64,000 bases of DNA, from assembly GCA_017481745.1 (NCBI GenBank), contig JAFUOV010000006.1, forward strand, positions 1 to 64,000, given 5' to 3'. Shown here one piece after another: positions 28,115-36,148 of the stretch. The notes beneath the pieces were generated by a model. It was not told the origin of the DNA, searched no databases, and worked only from the letters and a program-made list of their open reading frames with translations. The position numbers and the translations under genes were made by a program. The number at the start of each line of letters is the position of its first letter. Position 1 is the first letter of the stretch. The DNA comes from Bacteroidaceae bacterium (GTDB lineage: Bacteria; Bacteroidota; Bacteroidia; Bacteroidales; Barnesiellaceae_A).

Positions 28115-28147
28115 CAAAGTGCGATAAGCGAGAGGAGAACAAAATAA
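28115..28147 (-). repeat. Second, decayed copy of the repeat
   Basis: The 27 bases 28121-28147 are identical to 28043-28069. The CAAAGATA end has become CAAAGTGC, so the -7 box is lost. It abuts the stop of the membrane-protein gene at 28154. Confidence 0.75.
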
Positions 28148-28153
28148 GTTTAC

Positions 28154-29188
28154 TTATTTTTTAAGTTCCTCGTTTGGCTGCTCGGTTGAGTTACGATTTA
28201 ATTTCTCAAACTTACTTGGTACATCTTCGTAATACTTTTCGGCAATGTATTCGTATATATCTCTCACTGCCGAGGAGTATAGATAATCGCCGGGGTTGTA
28301 CTTATGTGCTATCATAAGTGCAAATGAGCCCAGACTGTAGAAAGAGTGTTCTTTATGTTCTTCGTATAGCTTGTTGTTTATCTCTATAATCATATCAATG
28401 GCAATGCCTATCGACGTGGCATCGTCAATGATTTTATCGCTCTTTACCTGCATGATGCCCAGCGTATGACGGCGTTTGGTGAGGTGCATCCGGGCGTATT
28501 CAATCCACCTTACTACGGGCGGTCGGTTGAAGTTTTCGTGTATCATGATAGAATAGACCAATGCCTCATAAAAGCCGTTGTTAAAAGCCGGTTTGATGAT
28601 AGAGTCGTATTTCTCATGAAACTTCTCATAGTTGTAAGATAGATATTTATTATTTCTTTTTTCGTTGGCATAGCTCGACACTTCGACCTTGTTGAGAGCC
28701 GAGTATACAAAAATGATTATCACAATCCACAGTTGGTCAATCAACGCGCGAGGTGAGGGTAATATATCTTCTACATTGCTCAACAGCGTATATACCCAAT
28801 AAGACAATGCCATAGAGAAAAAGAAATATACAAACGTGCCCACCCAATTTGTCAGCATGCTGCGTTGCATCGCCAATCGCCAACCAATGCGGAACAACCA
28901 ATAATAGAATACTACAAGGTATAGGCATGTGTTGAATTTCTCGAGGTTGGTTTCTTGAAAAATCACAGCGCACAAAATCATGTATACCACAGGCGCAAAA
29001 ACTTTATACAAAAAGTTAAATGCCGGGGCTGTATCATTGCTCAGTGTAACCTCTATCTGCGTATAGCCTTTCGATATAGACTTTGCTCCCAACCAATTGA
29101 CTATAAAAAACAACAATACAGCCAGGAACAGATGCATCCCGGCTATAGCCCAAGTATAATTTGCAAATATGTGTAATATCGAGTGCAT
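28154..29188 (-). CDS. Multi-pass membrane protein with lysozyme-like C-terminal motif
   Basis: 344 residues. Five hydrophobic segments (about 11-33, 57-78, 87-104, 115-137, 148-165) are followed by a soluble C-terminal half. There, a conserved-looking Glu in IHENFNRP (E218), TLGIMQV (242-248) and KYNPGDYL (296-303) recall the catalytic Glu, G-x-M-Q and YN blocks of lysozyme/SLT transglycosylase folds. Positive-inside reading would put the domain in the cytoplasm, so the topology is uncertain. The gene is AT-rich and lies 9 bp after a 2-TM coiled-coil gene. I do not recognise a named family. A peptidoglycan-acting or membrane-effector role is a hypothesis. Confidence 0.75.
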   Translation of the reverse strand: MHSILHIFANYTWAIAGMHLFLAVLLFFIVNWLGAKSISKGYTQIEVTLSNDTAPAFNFLYKVFAPVVYMILCAVIFQETNLEKFNTCLYLVVFYYWLFRIGWRLAMQRSMLTNWVGTFVYFFFSMALSYWVYTLLSNVEDILPSPRALIDQLWIVIIIFVYSALNKVEVSSYANEKRNNKYLSYNYEKFHEKYDSIIKPAFNNGFYEALVYSIMIHENFNRPPVVRWIEYARMHLTKRRHTLGIMQVKSDKIIDDATSIGIAIDMIIEINNKLYEEHKEHSFYSLGSFALMIAHKYNPGDYLYSSAVRDIYEYIAEKYYEDVPSKFEKLNRNSTEQPNEELKK

Positions 29189-29197
29189 AATGTGTGT

Positions 29198-29818
29198 TTA
29201 GTTATTGTCTATATCCACCCTTGTATTATTTATAAATACATTAATAATATTCTCATAGCGCAATTTGATGCATAAAAAAGATGATATTGTTTGGATGTTT
29301 TTGTGGCTTTCTTTCAACGATGAGAAACATTTTCTATCGGCATCAACATCAGTTGTTCCAGCTATTGACTTAGCGCATCGTTCCATTGAAAACAATAATG
29401 TTTCTACATTGGTGAAATTATTCGATATAAGCGCATTTTCCAATGCCCTCACATAGTAGCAGAATGCGTAGCAAAAGTCTTTGCTTGTTTCTGCATTAAG
29501 AGCATAGCTGATGCTAACAGAATGCTTTAAGTCATAATACATTCTATCTATCTTGCTCTTTTGCTCCTCGAGGCTTTGTTTTATCCTGTCTTGTTCTTCT
29601 ATTTTTTTGTTAATTTCTAATGTGTTGTTAATTTGCCAAGCAACGACAAAGGTCACGATGACGGCGAGTAATGCCACAATCACGCCTATAAAGACCTCTA
29701 AACTTATAGCCTTAAGTTCCAAATTTTTACACGCCCATATGGTAACACATGTTATTACCGATGCTATTGCCATAATTGATAATGTTATAGCCCATTTTAT
29801 TTTAGTTTCAAGTTTCAT
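29198..29818 (-). CDS. Two-TM coiled-coil membrane protein
   Basis: 206 residues. Two transmembrane helices (about 9-29 and 38-62) are followed by a charged coiled coil (about 66-95, KKIEEQDRIKQSLEEQKSK) and a mostly helical C-terminus. The shape resembles 2TM effector proteins of bacterial conflict systems such as SLATT domains, but I cannot assign it to that family. It is AT-rich and sits 9 bp before the multi-pass membrane gene, so the two form a unit. A TATTTTTG box lies at 29919-29926 on the minus strand, about 100 bases upstream. Confidence 0.72.
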   Translation of the reverse strand: MKLETKIKWAITLSIMAIASVITCVTIWACKNLELKAISLEVFIGVIVALLAVIVTFVVAWQINNTLEINKKIEEQDRIKQSLEEQKSKIDRMYYDLKHSVSISYALNAETSKDFCYAFCYYVRALENALISNNFTNVETLLFSMERCAKSIAGTTDVDADRKCFSSLKESHKNIQTISSFLCIKLRYENIINVFINNTRVDIDNN

Positions 29819-29975
29819 GATAGTTTTTTGAATTATGTTTCACTTAAAAATTATTCCTCTTAATCAATCGACTATTTGTGTTTTTGATACCTTATTTGAA
29901 ATTTAATCTCGCAACATACAAAAATAAGAATTTTTGGGCGGAAATAAAATTTGAGGTTGCATTTTTTTACCGTCT

Positions 29976-30008
29976 GTTTCAATATGTCAATTATAATTAG
30001 TATCTTTG
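29976..30008 (+). promoter_or_regulatory. Promoter of tRNA-Arg
   Basis: GTTTC -33-like box (29976-29980), 20-base spacer, TATCTTTG (30001-30008), 15 bases upstream of the tRNA. Confidence 0.65.
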
Positions 30009-30023
30009 CACCACTTTTAGGTC

Positions 30024-30097
30024 GGTTGAGTAGCTCAGCTGGATAGAGCAACAGCCTTCTAAGCTGTGGGTCCAGGGTTCGAATCCCTGCTCAATCA
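30024..30097 (+). tRNA. tRNA-Arg(TCT)
   Basis: 74-nt cloverleaf with acceptor GGTTGAG/CTCAATC (one G-T pair), discriminator A and anticodon loop CTTCTAA with anticodon TCT at 30058-30060. The T-arm is GGTTCGAATCC. CCA is not encoded. Confidence 0.96.
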
Positions 30098-30103
30098 CAT
30101 TAT

Positions 30104-30140
30104 ACCGCTGTCTGTACGTAGGTGCAGATGGCGGTTTTTG
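30104..30140 (+). terminator. Terminator after tRNA-Arg
   Basis: An 11-bp stem with two G-T pairs (30104-30114 and 30125-30135) followed by a T-run. Confidence 0.85.
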
Positions 30141-30194
30141 TTTTGCATATTTGTTAAAAAATGAGATTGAAGACCTTGGTTGCAATTATTTTGT

Positions 30195-30202
30195 TAGCTT
30201 TG
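30195..30202 (+). promoter_or_regulatory. -7 box upstream of the lipoprotein gene
   Basis: TAGCTTTG matches TAnnTTTG, 34 bases upstream of the ATG at 30237; no clear -33. Confidence 0.45.
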
Positions 30203-30236
30203 TAACCTATCGTTAATGATAAATTATTGCATTGTG

Positions 30237-31247
30237 ATGAAATATACAATATACATCTTGTCGTTATTTTCGCTGTTGTTGCTGTGTGCGTGTAGTACGG
30301 TGCATGGCTTGCAACTCAATACCATGCGTGCTGCGAAGGTCGAATATCATGTATTGCATCCGAGTGTAACGGTGGTGAATAATAGCGAAGTGCCCGACGG
30401 TAGTAGTTATAGCAGGTATATCGACGAGAATGGCAAACGTTACAAGTTGTCTTATATTGCCGACAGTGTTCCTACGTTTTTTACCATGTCGCTGGCTTCT
30501 CGGTTGTCGGAACGTAATTTCTTTGAACGTGTCGAAGCTCTACTTCTTGACAGCTCCGATGTGAGTGGTGTGAATGGCGTTTCCGACGAGATGAGAAAAG
30601 ATTGGGTGCTCTATGACCCTGATGTTGTCAACGTGGTTGTCAATGAGATAAAGCCGCGTGCGATGATGCAAATAGAGACAATGGAAGGCTTTTTGGGAGC
30701 CGAAATGTTGCTGATGACGTCGGTGCAGATAGATTGTTTTGTACCCGGGCAGGATGTTGCCCGATTTGCTGTTACCGATACGTTGGCTTGGTATGCCTAT
30801 GGCGATAGCCCCCAGATGGCGCGGGCAGACTTGCCTGCGTTTGAGCTTTGCCTTGAAGAGGCTCTGTCGTCGCTGTCGATGCGTGTTGCCGACTATCTTA
30901 CGCCGCACGAGCGCGTGGTGGAGCGTTACATATTTGTAACGGGGCATGCTGCTATGGACGATGCTTATAGATATTGGAGCAATAGACAGTATGAAGAGGC
31001 TTCGTGTATATGGGAGTATGTCTACAAGAATGCACGCGATAAGGGTCGTAAGGGTAAGGCGGCAGCCAACTTGGCAGTCTATTATGAGATTGAGGACAAC
31101 TATACCGAGGCTGTCAAGTATGCGCGCGAGGCACGCTCACTCTTTGTCGAAGAGCGGTATGTATCGGAAACAGAGTATATAAGTGCATATTGCAAAGATT
31201 TGGAGCAACGTATCGAGGAGGAACGCGCTCTTGATGCTTTGTATTGA
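30237..31247 (+). CDS. DUF6340-like lipoprotein with TPR-like C-terminus
   Basis: 336 residues from the ATG at 30237, giving a lipoprotein signal peptide with lipobox LLLCAC. The body resembles Bacteroidota DUF6340 lipoproteins (VTVVNNSEVPDG, later YDPDVVNVVV). Residues about 240-320 form helical TPR-like hairpins (AYRYWSNRQYEEASCIWEYV, AAANLAVYYEIEDNY). It is probably attached to the periplasmic side of the outer or inner membrane as a scaffold. Function unknown. It ends 37 bp from the convergent trmB. Confidence 0.8.
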   Translation: MKYTIYILSLFSLLLLCACSTVHGLQLNTMRAAKVEYHVLHPSVTVVNNSEVPDGSSYSRYIDENGKRYKLSYIADSVPTFFTMSLASRLSERNFFERVEALLLDSSDVSGVNGVSDEMRKDWVLYDPDVVNVVVNEIKPRAMMQIETMEGFLGAEMLLMTSVQIDCFVPGQDVARFAVTDTLAWYAYGDSPQMARADLPAFELCLEEALSSLSMRVADYLTPHERVVERYIFVTGHAAMDDAYRYWSNRQYEEASCIWEYVYKNARDKGRKGKAAANLAVYYEIEDNYTEAVKYAREARSLFVEERYVSETEYISAYCKDLEQRIEEERALDALY

Positions 31248-31284
31248 TGAGAAGGGGTGTGGCTCGGTACGGTATATCCGATAG

Positions 31285-32046
31285 CTACTCTTTGTTGGTT
31301 GTCTTGCTACTGCGTTTGCTGCGATTGAAGCTGCGGTAGTCGTCGAGTTCTATCTCTATATCGGGTTCTATCAGTTGTTCGCGGGGCTCGCATACAAACT
31401 TTATGTATTTGATGCTCTTGCCGCGCTCGAGCCATTGTTGCTCATAGAATGTCTTAATGCCAAGTATGTCGTCGTCAATGCCCGAGTTGTATAGGTCGTC
31501 GGTGTCGACCAACATGGGGAATTGATTTTCTTGTACCATGGCTCGTGTGTATGTATAGAGGAATGGGCTGTCGCTTTTGAGGTGGATGATGCCATTCTCT
31601 TTGAGTATCTCGCGGTATAGCTCTATCATGCGAGTCGATGTGAGACGCTTGCGAGTCTTCTTCATCTGAGGGTCGGGAAATGTAATCCATATTTCCGACA
31701 CCTCACCCAGCGCAAAGAAGTGGGTGATAAGTTCGATATGAGTGCGCAGGAATGCAACGTTGTTTATGCCTTCCGCCTTTGCCTCGCTGGCACCACTCCA
31801 CATACGAGCGCCTTTTATGTCTACGCCAATAAAGTTTTTGTCGGGATAGCGACGAGCCAACCCTACGGCATATTCGCCTTTGCCGCAACCCAGCTCCAAT
31901 ACGATGGGGTTGTCGTTGTGGAAAAACTGTTCGTTCCATTTTCCGCGCATATCGAAACCACGTTCTTTCAGTACGGCAAATGGATATTGAAAGACATGGT
32001 CGTAGGTAGCCATGTCGGCAAATTTCTGCAGTTTGTTTTTAGCCAT
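31285..32046 (-). CDS. trmB: tRNA (guanine-N7)-methyltransferase
   Basis: 253 residues. It methylates G46 of tRNAs using S-adenosylmethionine. The SAM-binding [16 protein letters not shown], the [10 protein letters not shown] strand and the tRNA-binding [13 protein letters not shown] segment identify it. The C-terminus has an acidic-to-basic tail ([13 protein letters not shown]) common in Bacteroidota versions. It starts 12 bp after the LRR gene on the same strand. Confidence 0.95.
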   Translation of the reverse strand: MAKNKLQKFADMATYDHVFQYPFAVLKERGFDMRGKWNEQFFHNDNPIVLELGCGKGEYAVGLARRYPDKNFIGVDIKGARMWSGASEAKAEGINNVAFLRTHIELITHFFALGEVSEIWITFPDPQMKKTRKRLTSTRMIELYREILKENGIIHLKSDSPFLYTYTRAMVQENQFPMLVDTDDLYNSGIDDDILGIKTFYEQQWLERGKSIKYIKFVCEPREQLIEPDIEIELDDYRSFNRSKRSSKTTNKE

Positions 32047-32058
32047 TTTTGTAGGGTT

Positions 32059-33570
32059 CTATCGCATTACACGAGCTACTTTGGTAATTGCTTGTTGTCC
32101 GTCGGCGGTTGTTGCGTGTATCAAGTATATATTGTCGACAAACGATTGAGTGTCGATTGTGGCATTGTTGCTATGGGGCTTGATGTGAGCCAATAGCATA
32201 CCGGCGGTGTTGAACAAGCGTAGGTCGGTCATCTCTTGTGCCGATGTAATCAAGAGATTGTATTGCTCAAAAGCTACGCCAAATTTGTTCTCTATTGTTA
32301 CATCTTCAACAGCGCTTATTCCGTTTATCTTGCCAAAGTCTTGCCATTGAGCTGTTGCTTCATATATTGCAACGCTCTCGGTAGGTACGTTGAGGCTCTT
32401 TTCCTCTACATTCATGTTGGCAAATACCATTTCGCCCAACTCGGCAGGCATCTCTCTTTCGGTGGAGAAGTCCGATGCGTTGATGCAACCATCGAAGGCG
32501 TGGTCGCCTATGTATGAGGTTGTTTCGGGTATTAATACTTTGGTTGCCGAGGTGTTCTGATAGAAGGTGTATCGACCTATGCTTTCGAGGTTCTCGGGCA
32601 TAAAGTCTATGGTCTGTATGGCATTGCAGCCTGCAAAGGCAAAGGAGTCGAGATTTTCAATTCCGGCAGGAAGTGCTATTGTGGGCAGTGCCGAACAATA
32701 GTAGAAAGCTCCCTCGTTGATGGCTGTGATGCTTTGGGGTAACAATATCTCAATGAGGACAGGGCAACCGGCAAAGGTCCATGCCGAGAGTGTGTCAATT
32801 TGTGCCTCCGAAAAATCGGCTTTTTCTAATACCGAGCAGCCGGCAAAAGCACCTTTTCCGCAGTGTGTGATGCTTGTGGGCAGAGTTATGTTCAATAGTG
32901 CATTACAGCCAGCAAAAGCAGCTTCGCCCAAAGTTTTCACTGTGTTGGCAAATTTTACAGTTGTCAATGAGGTGTTCTGTGCAAATGCACGTTTGCCTAT
33001 GTACGATAGTTTGTTGCATTGGCTCAAGTCAACGGCAGCGAGTGCTGTGCATTTGTCAAATGCATAGTCGCTGATGCGGCGCAATGTGGCTGGGAATGTA
33101 ATAGCTTTGAGGGCAGAGCAGCCACTGAAGGCATATTCGCCAACAACCTCTATCATATCGCCTCCGGTTACCGTAGTGAGTTTCTCACACCCGGCAAATG
33201 CGCCATTGCCTATGGCGGTGGTGTTGGATGGGAGTATAACCTTCTCAAGCTCGGTAAAGCCTAAAAAAGCCGAAGCCGGAATGACATTGTCTTCGAAGTG
33301 TGTTTGGTAACCCAAATATTGCTCGTTGCGGCTGTCGTAGGCCTTGATAGAGCAACCCGACAAGTCGATGGTGGTCAACGCTGTGAGATTGTCATTGATG
33401 CAGGCAAAATCGCGTACGTCCATAGAGCCCTTGATGGAGAGCGCTGTGAGTGAATATTCGCCCGCTAATGTGCTCTCAAGCATACCCGAGGTAATCTCTA
33501 TTGTGCGTGATTGTGCAAACGAAAGTATCGAAAGAGATAAAATAGTAGAAAGGATTATAAGTTTTTTCAT
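32059..33570 (-). CDS. BspA-type leucine-rich repeat surface protein
   Basis: 503 residues. A signal peptide (1-19) is followed by about 13 repeats of about 23 residues of the LRR_5/BspA type (IGNGAFAGCEKLTTV, AFAGCNALLNITLP and similar) from about 60 to 410. The C-terminal about 75 residues form a sorting-type domain (LRLFNTAGMLL..). BspA-like proteins mediate adhesion or protein binding at the cell surface. Translation runs into trmB, 12 bp downstream, an unusual pairing that probably reflects chance operon structure. Confidence 0.88.
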   Translation of the reverse strand: MKKLIILSTILSLSILSFAQSRTIEITSGMLESTLAGEYSLTALSIKGSMDVRDFACINDNLTALTTIDLSGCSIKAYDSRNEQYLGYQTHFEDNVIPASAFLGFTELEKVILPSNTTAIGNGAFAGCEKLTTVTGGDMIEVVGEYAFSGCSALKAITFPATLRRISDYAFDKCTALAAVDLSQCNKLSYIGKRAFAQNTSLTTVKFANTVKTLGEAAFAGCNALLNITLPTSITHCGKGAFAGCSVLEKADFSEAQIDTLSAWTFAGCPVLIEILLPQSITAINEGAFYYCSALPTIALPAGIENLDSFAFAGCNAIQTIDFMPENLESIGRYTFYQNTSATKVLIPETTSYIGDHAFDGCINASDFSTEREMPAELGEMVFANMNVEEKSLNVPTESVAIYEATAQWQDFGKINGISAVEDVTIENKFGVAFEQYNLLITSAQEMTDLRLFNTAGMLLAHIKPHSNNATIDTQSFVDNIYLIHATTADGQQAITKVARVMR

Positions 33571-33690
33571 TGCTATTAATATTCCTTGTTTTGAGGGTGT
33601 AAAGGTAGTGCTTTTTGTGGGATTATCAATGTATCTTCTTCTAATAATGTGAAAATAGCATTGATAACGAGTTGCGTATGTGGTACAAAA

Positions 33691-34380
33691 TCAGATGCGA
33701 CTGTCTATGCGAATAATGTTTTCGACCAGAAACAAGTTGCGAATATCGCTCTTGGCAACTTCTATATCGTCGTATCTGTTATTTTCGCTTCGCAAAATCA
33801 CTTGTGCGGGGTCGCTGTGTCGGCGCACATACTTCACCATGCGGTAGTCGTCGAGTATGACGACGTATATTTGTCCCCAGAAGATGAGGTTGGGGTTGTG
33901 TACCTCGCGAATGGCAATGAGGTCGCCATTGCCTATTACGGGCGACATGCTATCGCCGCTTACACGTACAATGCAGCAATCGGGATGTATCGCCGGCATA
34001 TTGATAGTGCCTATTATCTGCTCGTCGACAAACATTCTTTCGCGGGTCATACCACCGGCGGTTACATCGAGGTCATATACATTGGCTCCACGTATATTGT
34101 CCGACGATATTTTGCCTGCCGGTACGGTTATGGTCGATAGTTGCCCCGAGGAAGGTGTGCCATTCCACATATCGCCCTCGCCGGTCATAAGCCACTCTTT
34201 TGAGGCGCCAACGTTTACAACTATCTTGTTATAAAGATTTTCACTCAACGGCAATCTGCCATTGAGGTGCTTCGAGAAGTTGGAGGCATCAATGCCTATG
34301 CGCTCGGCAAAAGCGGCTTGTTTCATGCCCATATTGCTCATCAGCTGCTTGATACGGGCTATAGCGGCTTGGTGTGTCAT
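33691..34380 (-). CDS. Phage-type repressor: XRE HTH plus S24 peptidase domain
   Basis: 229 residues. The helix-turn-helix is at about 5-62 (MKQAAFAERIGIDASNFSKHL). The C-terminal LexA/CI-like peptidase domain has Ala-Gly (108-109) as a possible autocleavage bond, Ser144 in SGDSMSP and Lys183 as the catalytic dyad. It is therefore probably a self-cleaving repressor that responds to DNA damage or a similar signal. No prophage genes are nearby. The upstream region 34413-34492 holds matched palindromes that look like its own operators. Confidence 0.9.
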   Translation of the reverse strand: MTHQAAIARIKQLMSNMGMKQAAFAERIGIDASNFSKHLNGRLPLSENLYNKIVVNVGASKEWLMTGEGDMWNGTPSSGQLSTITVPAGKISSDNIRGANVYDLDVTAGGMTRERMFVDEQIIGTINMPAIHPDCCIVRVSGDSMSPVIGNGDLIAIREVHNPNLIFWGQIYVVILDDYRMVKYVRRHSDPAQVILRSENNRYDDIEVAKSDIRNLFLVENIIRIDSRI

Positions 34381-34412
34381 ATTGTATGAATAAAAAATAG
34401 TAGTCTTATTAC

Positions 34413-34447
34413 ATGGTATTTAATCTGCTGTATGGTTTAAATACCAT
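34413..34447. promoter_or_regulatory. Palindromic operator of the S24 repressor
   Basis: Perfect 11-bp arms ATGGTATTTAA (34413-34423) and TTAAATACCAT (34437-34447) with a 13-base spacer. A third half-site, ATGGT, lies at 34432-34436. They lie between the -7 box and the repressor ATG, so binding would block its own transcription. Confidence 0.6.
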
Positions 34448-34449
34448 TG

Positions 34450-34457
34450 CAAAGGTA
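34450..34457 (-). promoter_or_regulatory. -7 box of the repressor
   Basis: TACCTTTG on the minus strand, two bases from the operator palindrome. A -33 at normal spacing is not evident. Confidence 0.5.
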
Positions 34458-34472
34458 TGATTTATCCCTGTA

Positions 34473-34492
34473 TATTGGTAATAAAACCAATA
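34473..34492. promoter_or_regulatory. Second palindrome upstream of the repressor
   Basis: Arms TATTGGT (34473-34479) and ACCAATA (34486-34492) around a 6-base AT spacer. The TTGGT/ACCAA core resembles the ATGGT/ACCAT half-sites of the first operator. Confidence 0.45.
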
Positions 34493-34565
34493 ATTTATAA
34501 TTTATTAACTATATATTGGCATTTTATCGCACCTTGTCGATGGTAAAACTACATCGTTGCGGTGG

Positions 34566-34757
34566 TTATAGGGCATGTGAGCCATCGCAGAAAATACCCG
34601 AACGACTGCGCCCGCAGCGGCATATAAATGTGCGCCGTTTTACCAGTACCGAGCCGTCGGGCAAGATTATGCGCACGTGTCCACCTATGCGCAGCGGTCC
34701 ACACTCTATTACTTTTACTTCTACTTGCGGTACGATGTGTATAATATTCTTTTCCAT
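34566..34757 (-). CDS. CDGSH iron-sulfur domain protein
   Basis: 63 residues. The 3Cys-1His motif of the CDGSH (mitoNEET-like) family is complete: C46, C48, C57 and H61 in CRCGRSRSGIFCDGSH. It binds a labile, pH-sensitive [2Fe-2S] cluster. The N-terminal half is a small beta-sheet with VKVIECGPLRIGG. Bacterial versions are implicated in iron-sulfur or redox handling, with no defined partner here. It is a free-standing gene transcribed away from gldD. Confidence 0.9.
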   Translation of the reverse strand: MEKNIIHIVPQVEVKVIECGPLRIGGHVRIILPDGSVLVKRRTFICRCGRSRSGIFCDGSHAL

Positions 34758-34838
34758 AATACATCTTTTTCAAATAGAACATAGCAGGAAGTGTTTTTGT
34801 TTCTGTCGCGTGGGCAACTTCGATGCGGTTTTATAACT

Positions 34839-34869
34839 TTTGTCGTTTACAAAAAATATAATACCTTTG
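34839..34869 (+). promoter_or_regulatory. Promoter of gldD
   Basis: TTTG (34839-34842), 19-base spacer, TACCTTTG (34862-34869), 39 bases upstream of the chosen ATG. Both boxes match the consensus exactly. Confidence 0.78.
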
Positions 34870-34908
34870 CGACAACACATTTTGTATCTCGATATGTATA
34901 GCAGGGGC

Positions 34909-35499
34909 ATGAATAAAATATTTGTATGGTTGCGCATCACTGTCATTATGTGTGCGGTGTTGTTGTTGTCATCTTGTCAACAACGTGCTACGCCTCGCCC
35001 CGATGGCTACTTTCGTATCGAGCCTTATCCTGCAAGTTATACCCCGTATAGATTGGGAACAATTACTTTGCATGTAAATGACTCGGCGCAGTGTGTCGTT
35101 GCCAAGGGTGGTGAGCAGCGTGGAGCGCATTGGCTCAATGTGGTGTATCCTCGTTATCATGCCACAATATACCTCAGTTATATTCCGCTTGAGGGCGATA
35201 TAGAGCGCTTGATGGGAGAGAGTATAGACTTGGTGTATCGACAAAATGTTATTACCGAGCAAGTAGAGGCAGTTGCGTACGAAGATGTTGAGCGTGGTTT
35301 GTATGCTACATTGTATTCGCTCTCGCCCGAGAGTGCTACTCCCTTGCAGTTTATAGCAACCGACAGTGTGGCATATCTTTTGCGTGGCGCTTTGTATTTC
35401 GATGCGCCGGTCAAGACCGATAGTGTAGCGCCATCTTTGCACTATATCGAGGCAGATATTATGCAGATGGTAGAGAGTATTACCCCCATAACACGTTAG
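34909..35499 (+). CDS. gldD: Gliding-motility-type lipoprotein GldD
   Basis: 196 residues from the ATG at 34909, chosen because the promoter lies just upstream and it gives a clean lipoprotein signal with lipobox LLSSC. The mature part matches GldD: RPDGYFRIEPYP, the ATIYLSYI strand, and the ATDSVAYLLRGALYF block. GldD is needed for gliding and type IX secretion in flavobacteria and is kept in many non-gliding Bacteroidota. The PPTase gene follows after 3 bp. The usual upstream neighbour gldE is absent here, replaced by a divergent CDGSH gene. Confidence 0.9.
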   Translation: MNKIFVWLRITVIMCAVLLLSSCQQRATPRPDGYFRIEPYPASYTPYRLGTITLHVNDSAQCVVAKGGEQRGAHWLNVVYPRYHATIYLSYIPLEGDIERLMGESIDLVYRQNVITEQVEAVAYEDVERGLYATLYSLSPESATPLQFIATDSVAYLLRGALYFDAPVKTDSVAPSLHYIEADIMQMVESITPITR

Positions 35500-35502
35500 G
35501 AG

Positions 35503-36144
35503 ATGCCTTATATCGAAACCATAGTAACACCGCAGGCGTTGCATATTGCTGTGTGGCAACTTACCGAGGAGTTGTCGCAACTTAAGGCTTTGTGGGGTGA
35601 TGTTGCCATGCCCGAAAATTTTGCTAAATCGACATCCGACAAGCGCCGCCGGGAGATACTTGCTACGGCACTCCTTATACGGCACTATTGGGGGTGCGAT
35701 GTGCCAGTGCGACACGCTGATAATGGTGCTCCGCTTATAGACCAAGGTTATATTTCTATCTCACACACAGCATCGTATGTTGTAGCCGCATTTCATCCCA
35801 CCCGGCGCATAGGTGTTGATATAGAAGCGTTGGGAGCAAGAGCACCGCGAGTCTCGAAACGATTTATGTCGAGCAGCGAGATTGTAGCTTTGCCCGACGA
35901 GACGGAAACCCTTGCCAATGGTATATCTGCTCGTAATGTTGCCATACACTTGGCATGGTCTGTTAAAGAGGCTGTATATAAGGTACACCCCGAGGCGGTA
36001 GAGTTTCGTGAAGATATAATACTCGATAGATTTGAAAGTATGCCCAATGGGTATGTCGAAGTAACACTTCCCGGTATCGACCTTCGCACTACGGCATACT
36101 ATACCCTATACAACGACTGCTCGTTGGCTTGGGCTGTAGAGTGA
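35503..36144 (+). CDS. 4'-phosphopantetheinyl transferase (Sfp type)
   Basis: 213 residues. It transfers phosphopantetheine from CoA to a serine of acyl-carrier proteins. The Mg-binding GVDIEALG, the ISISHTASYV segment and the AWSVKEAVYKV helix are the family hallmarks. It is translationally close to gldD (3 bp, with AGGAG overlapping the gldD stop). It may serve fatty-acid ACP in this organism, as no polyketide or peptide cluster is near. Confidence 0.92.
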   Translation: MPYIETIVTPQALHIAVWQLTEELSQLKALWGDVAMPENFAKSTSDKRRREILATALLIRHYWGCDVPVRHADNGAPLIDQGYISISHTASYVVAAFHPTRRIGVDIEALGARAPRVSKRFMSSSEIVALPDETETLANGISARNVAIHLAWSVKEAVYKVHPEAVEFREDIILDRFESMPNGYVEVTLPGIDLRTTAYYTLYNDCSLAWAVE

Positions 36145-36148
36145 GGTC

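Noticed and set aside
33691..34380. S24 repressor as sign of a prophage
   Set aside because: No integrase, structural or lysis genes within the window; neighbours are chromosomal.
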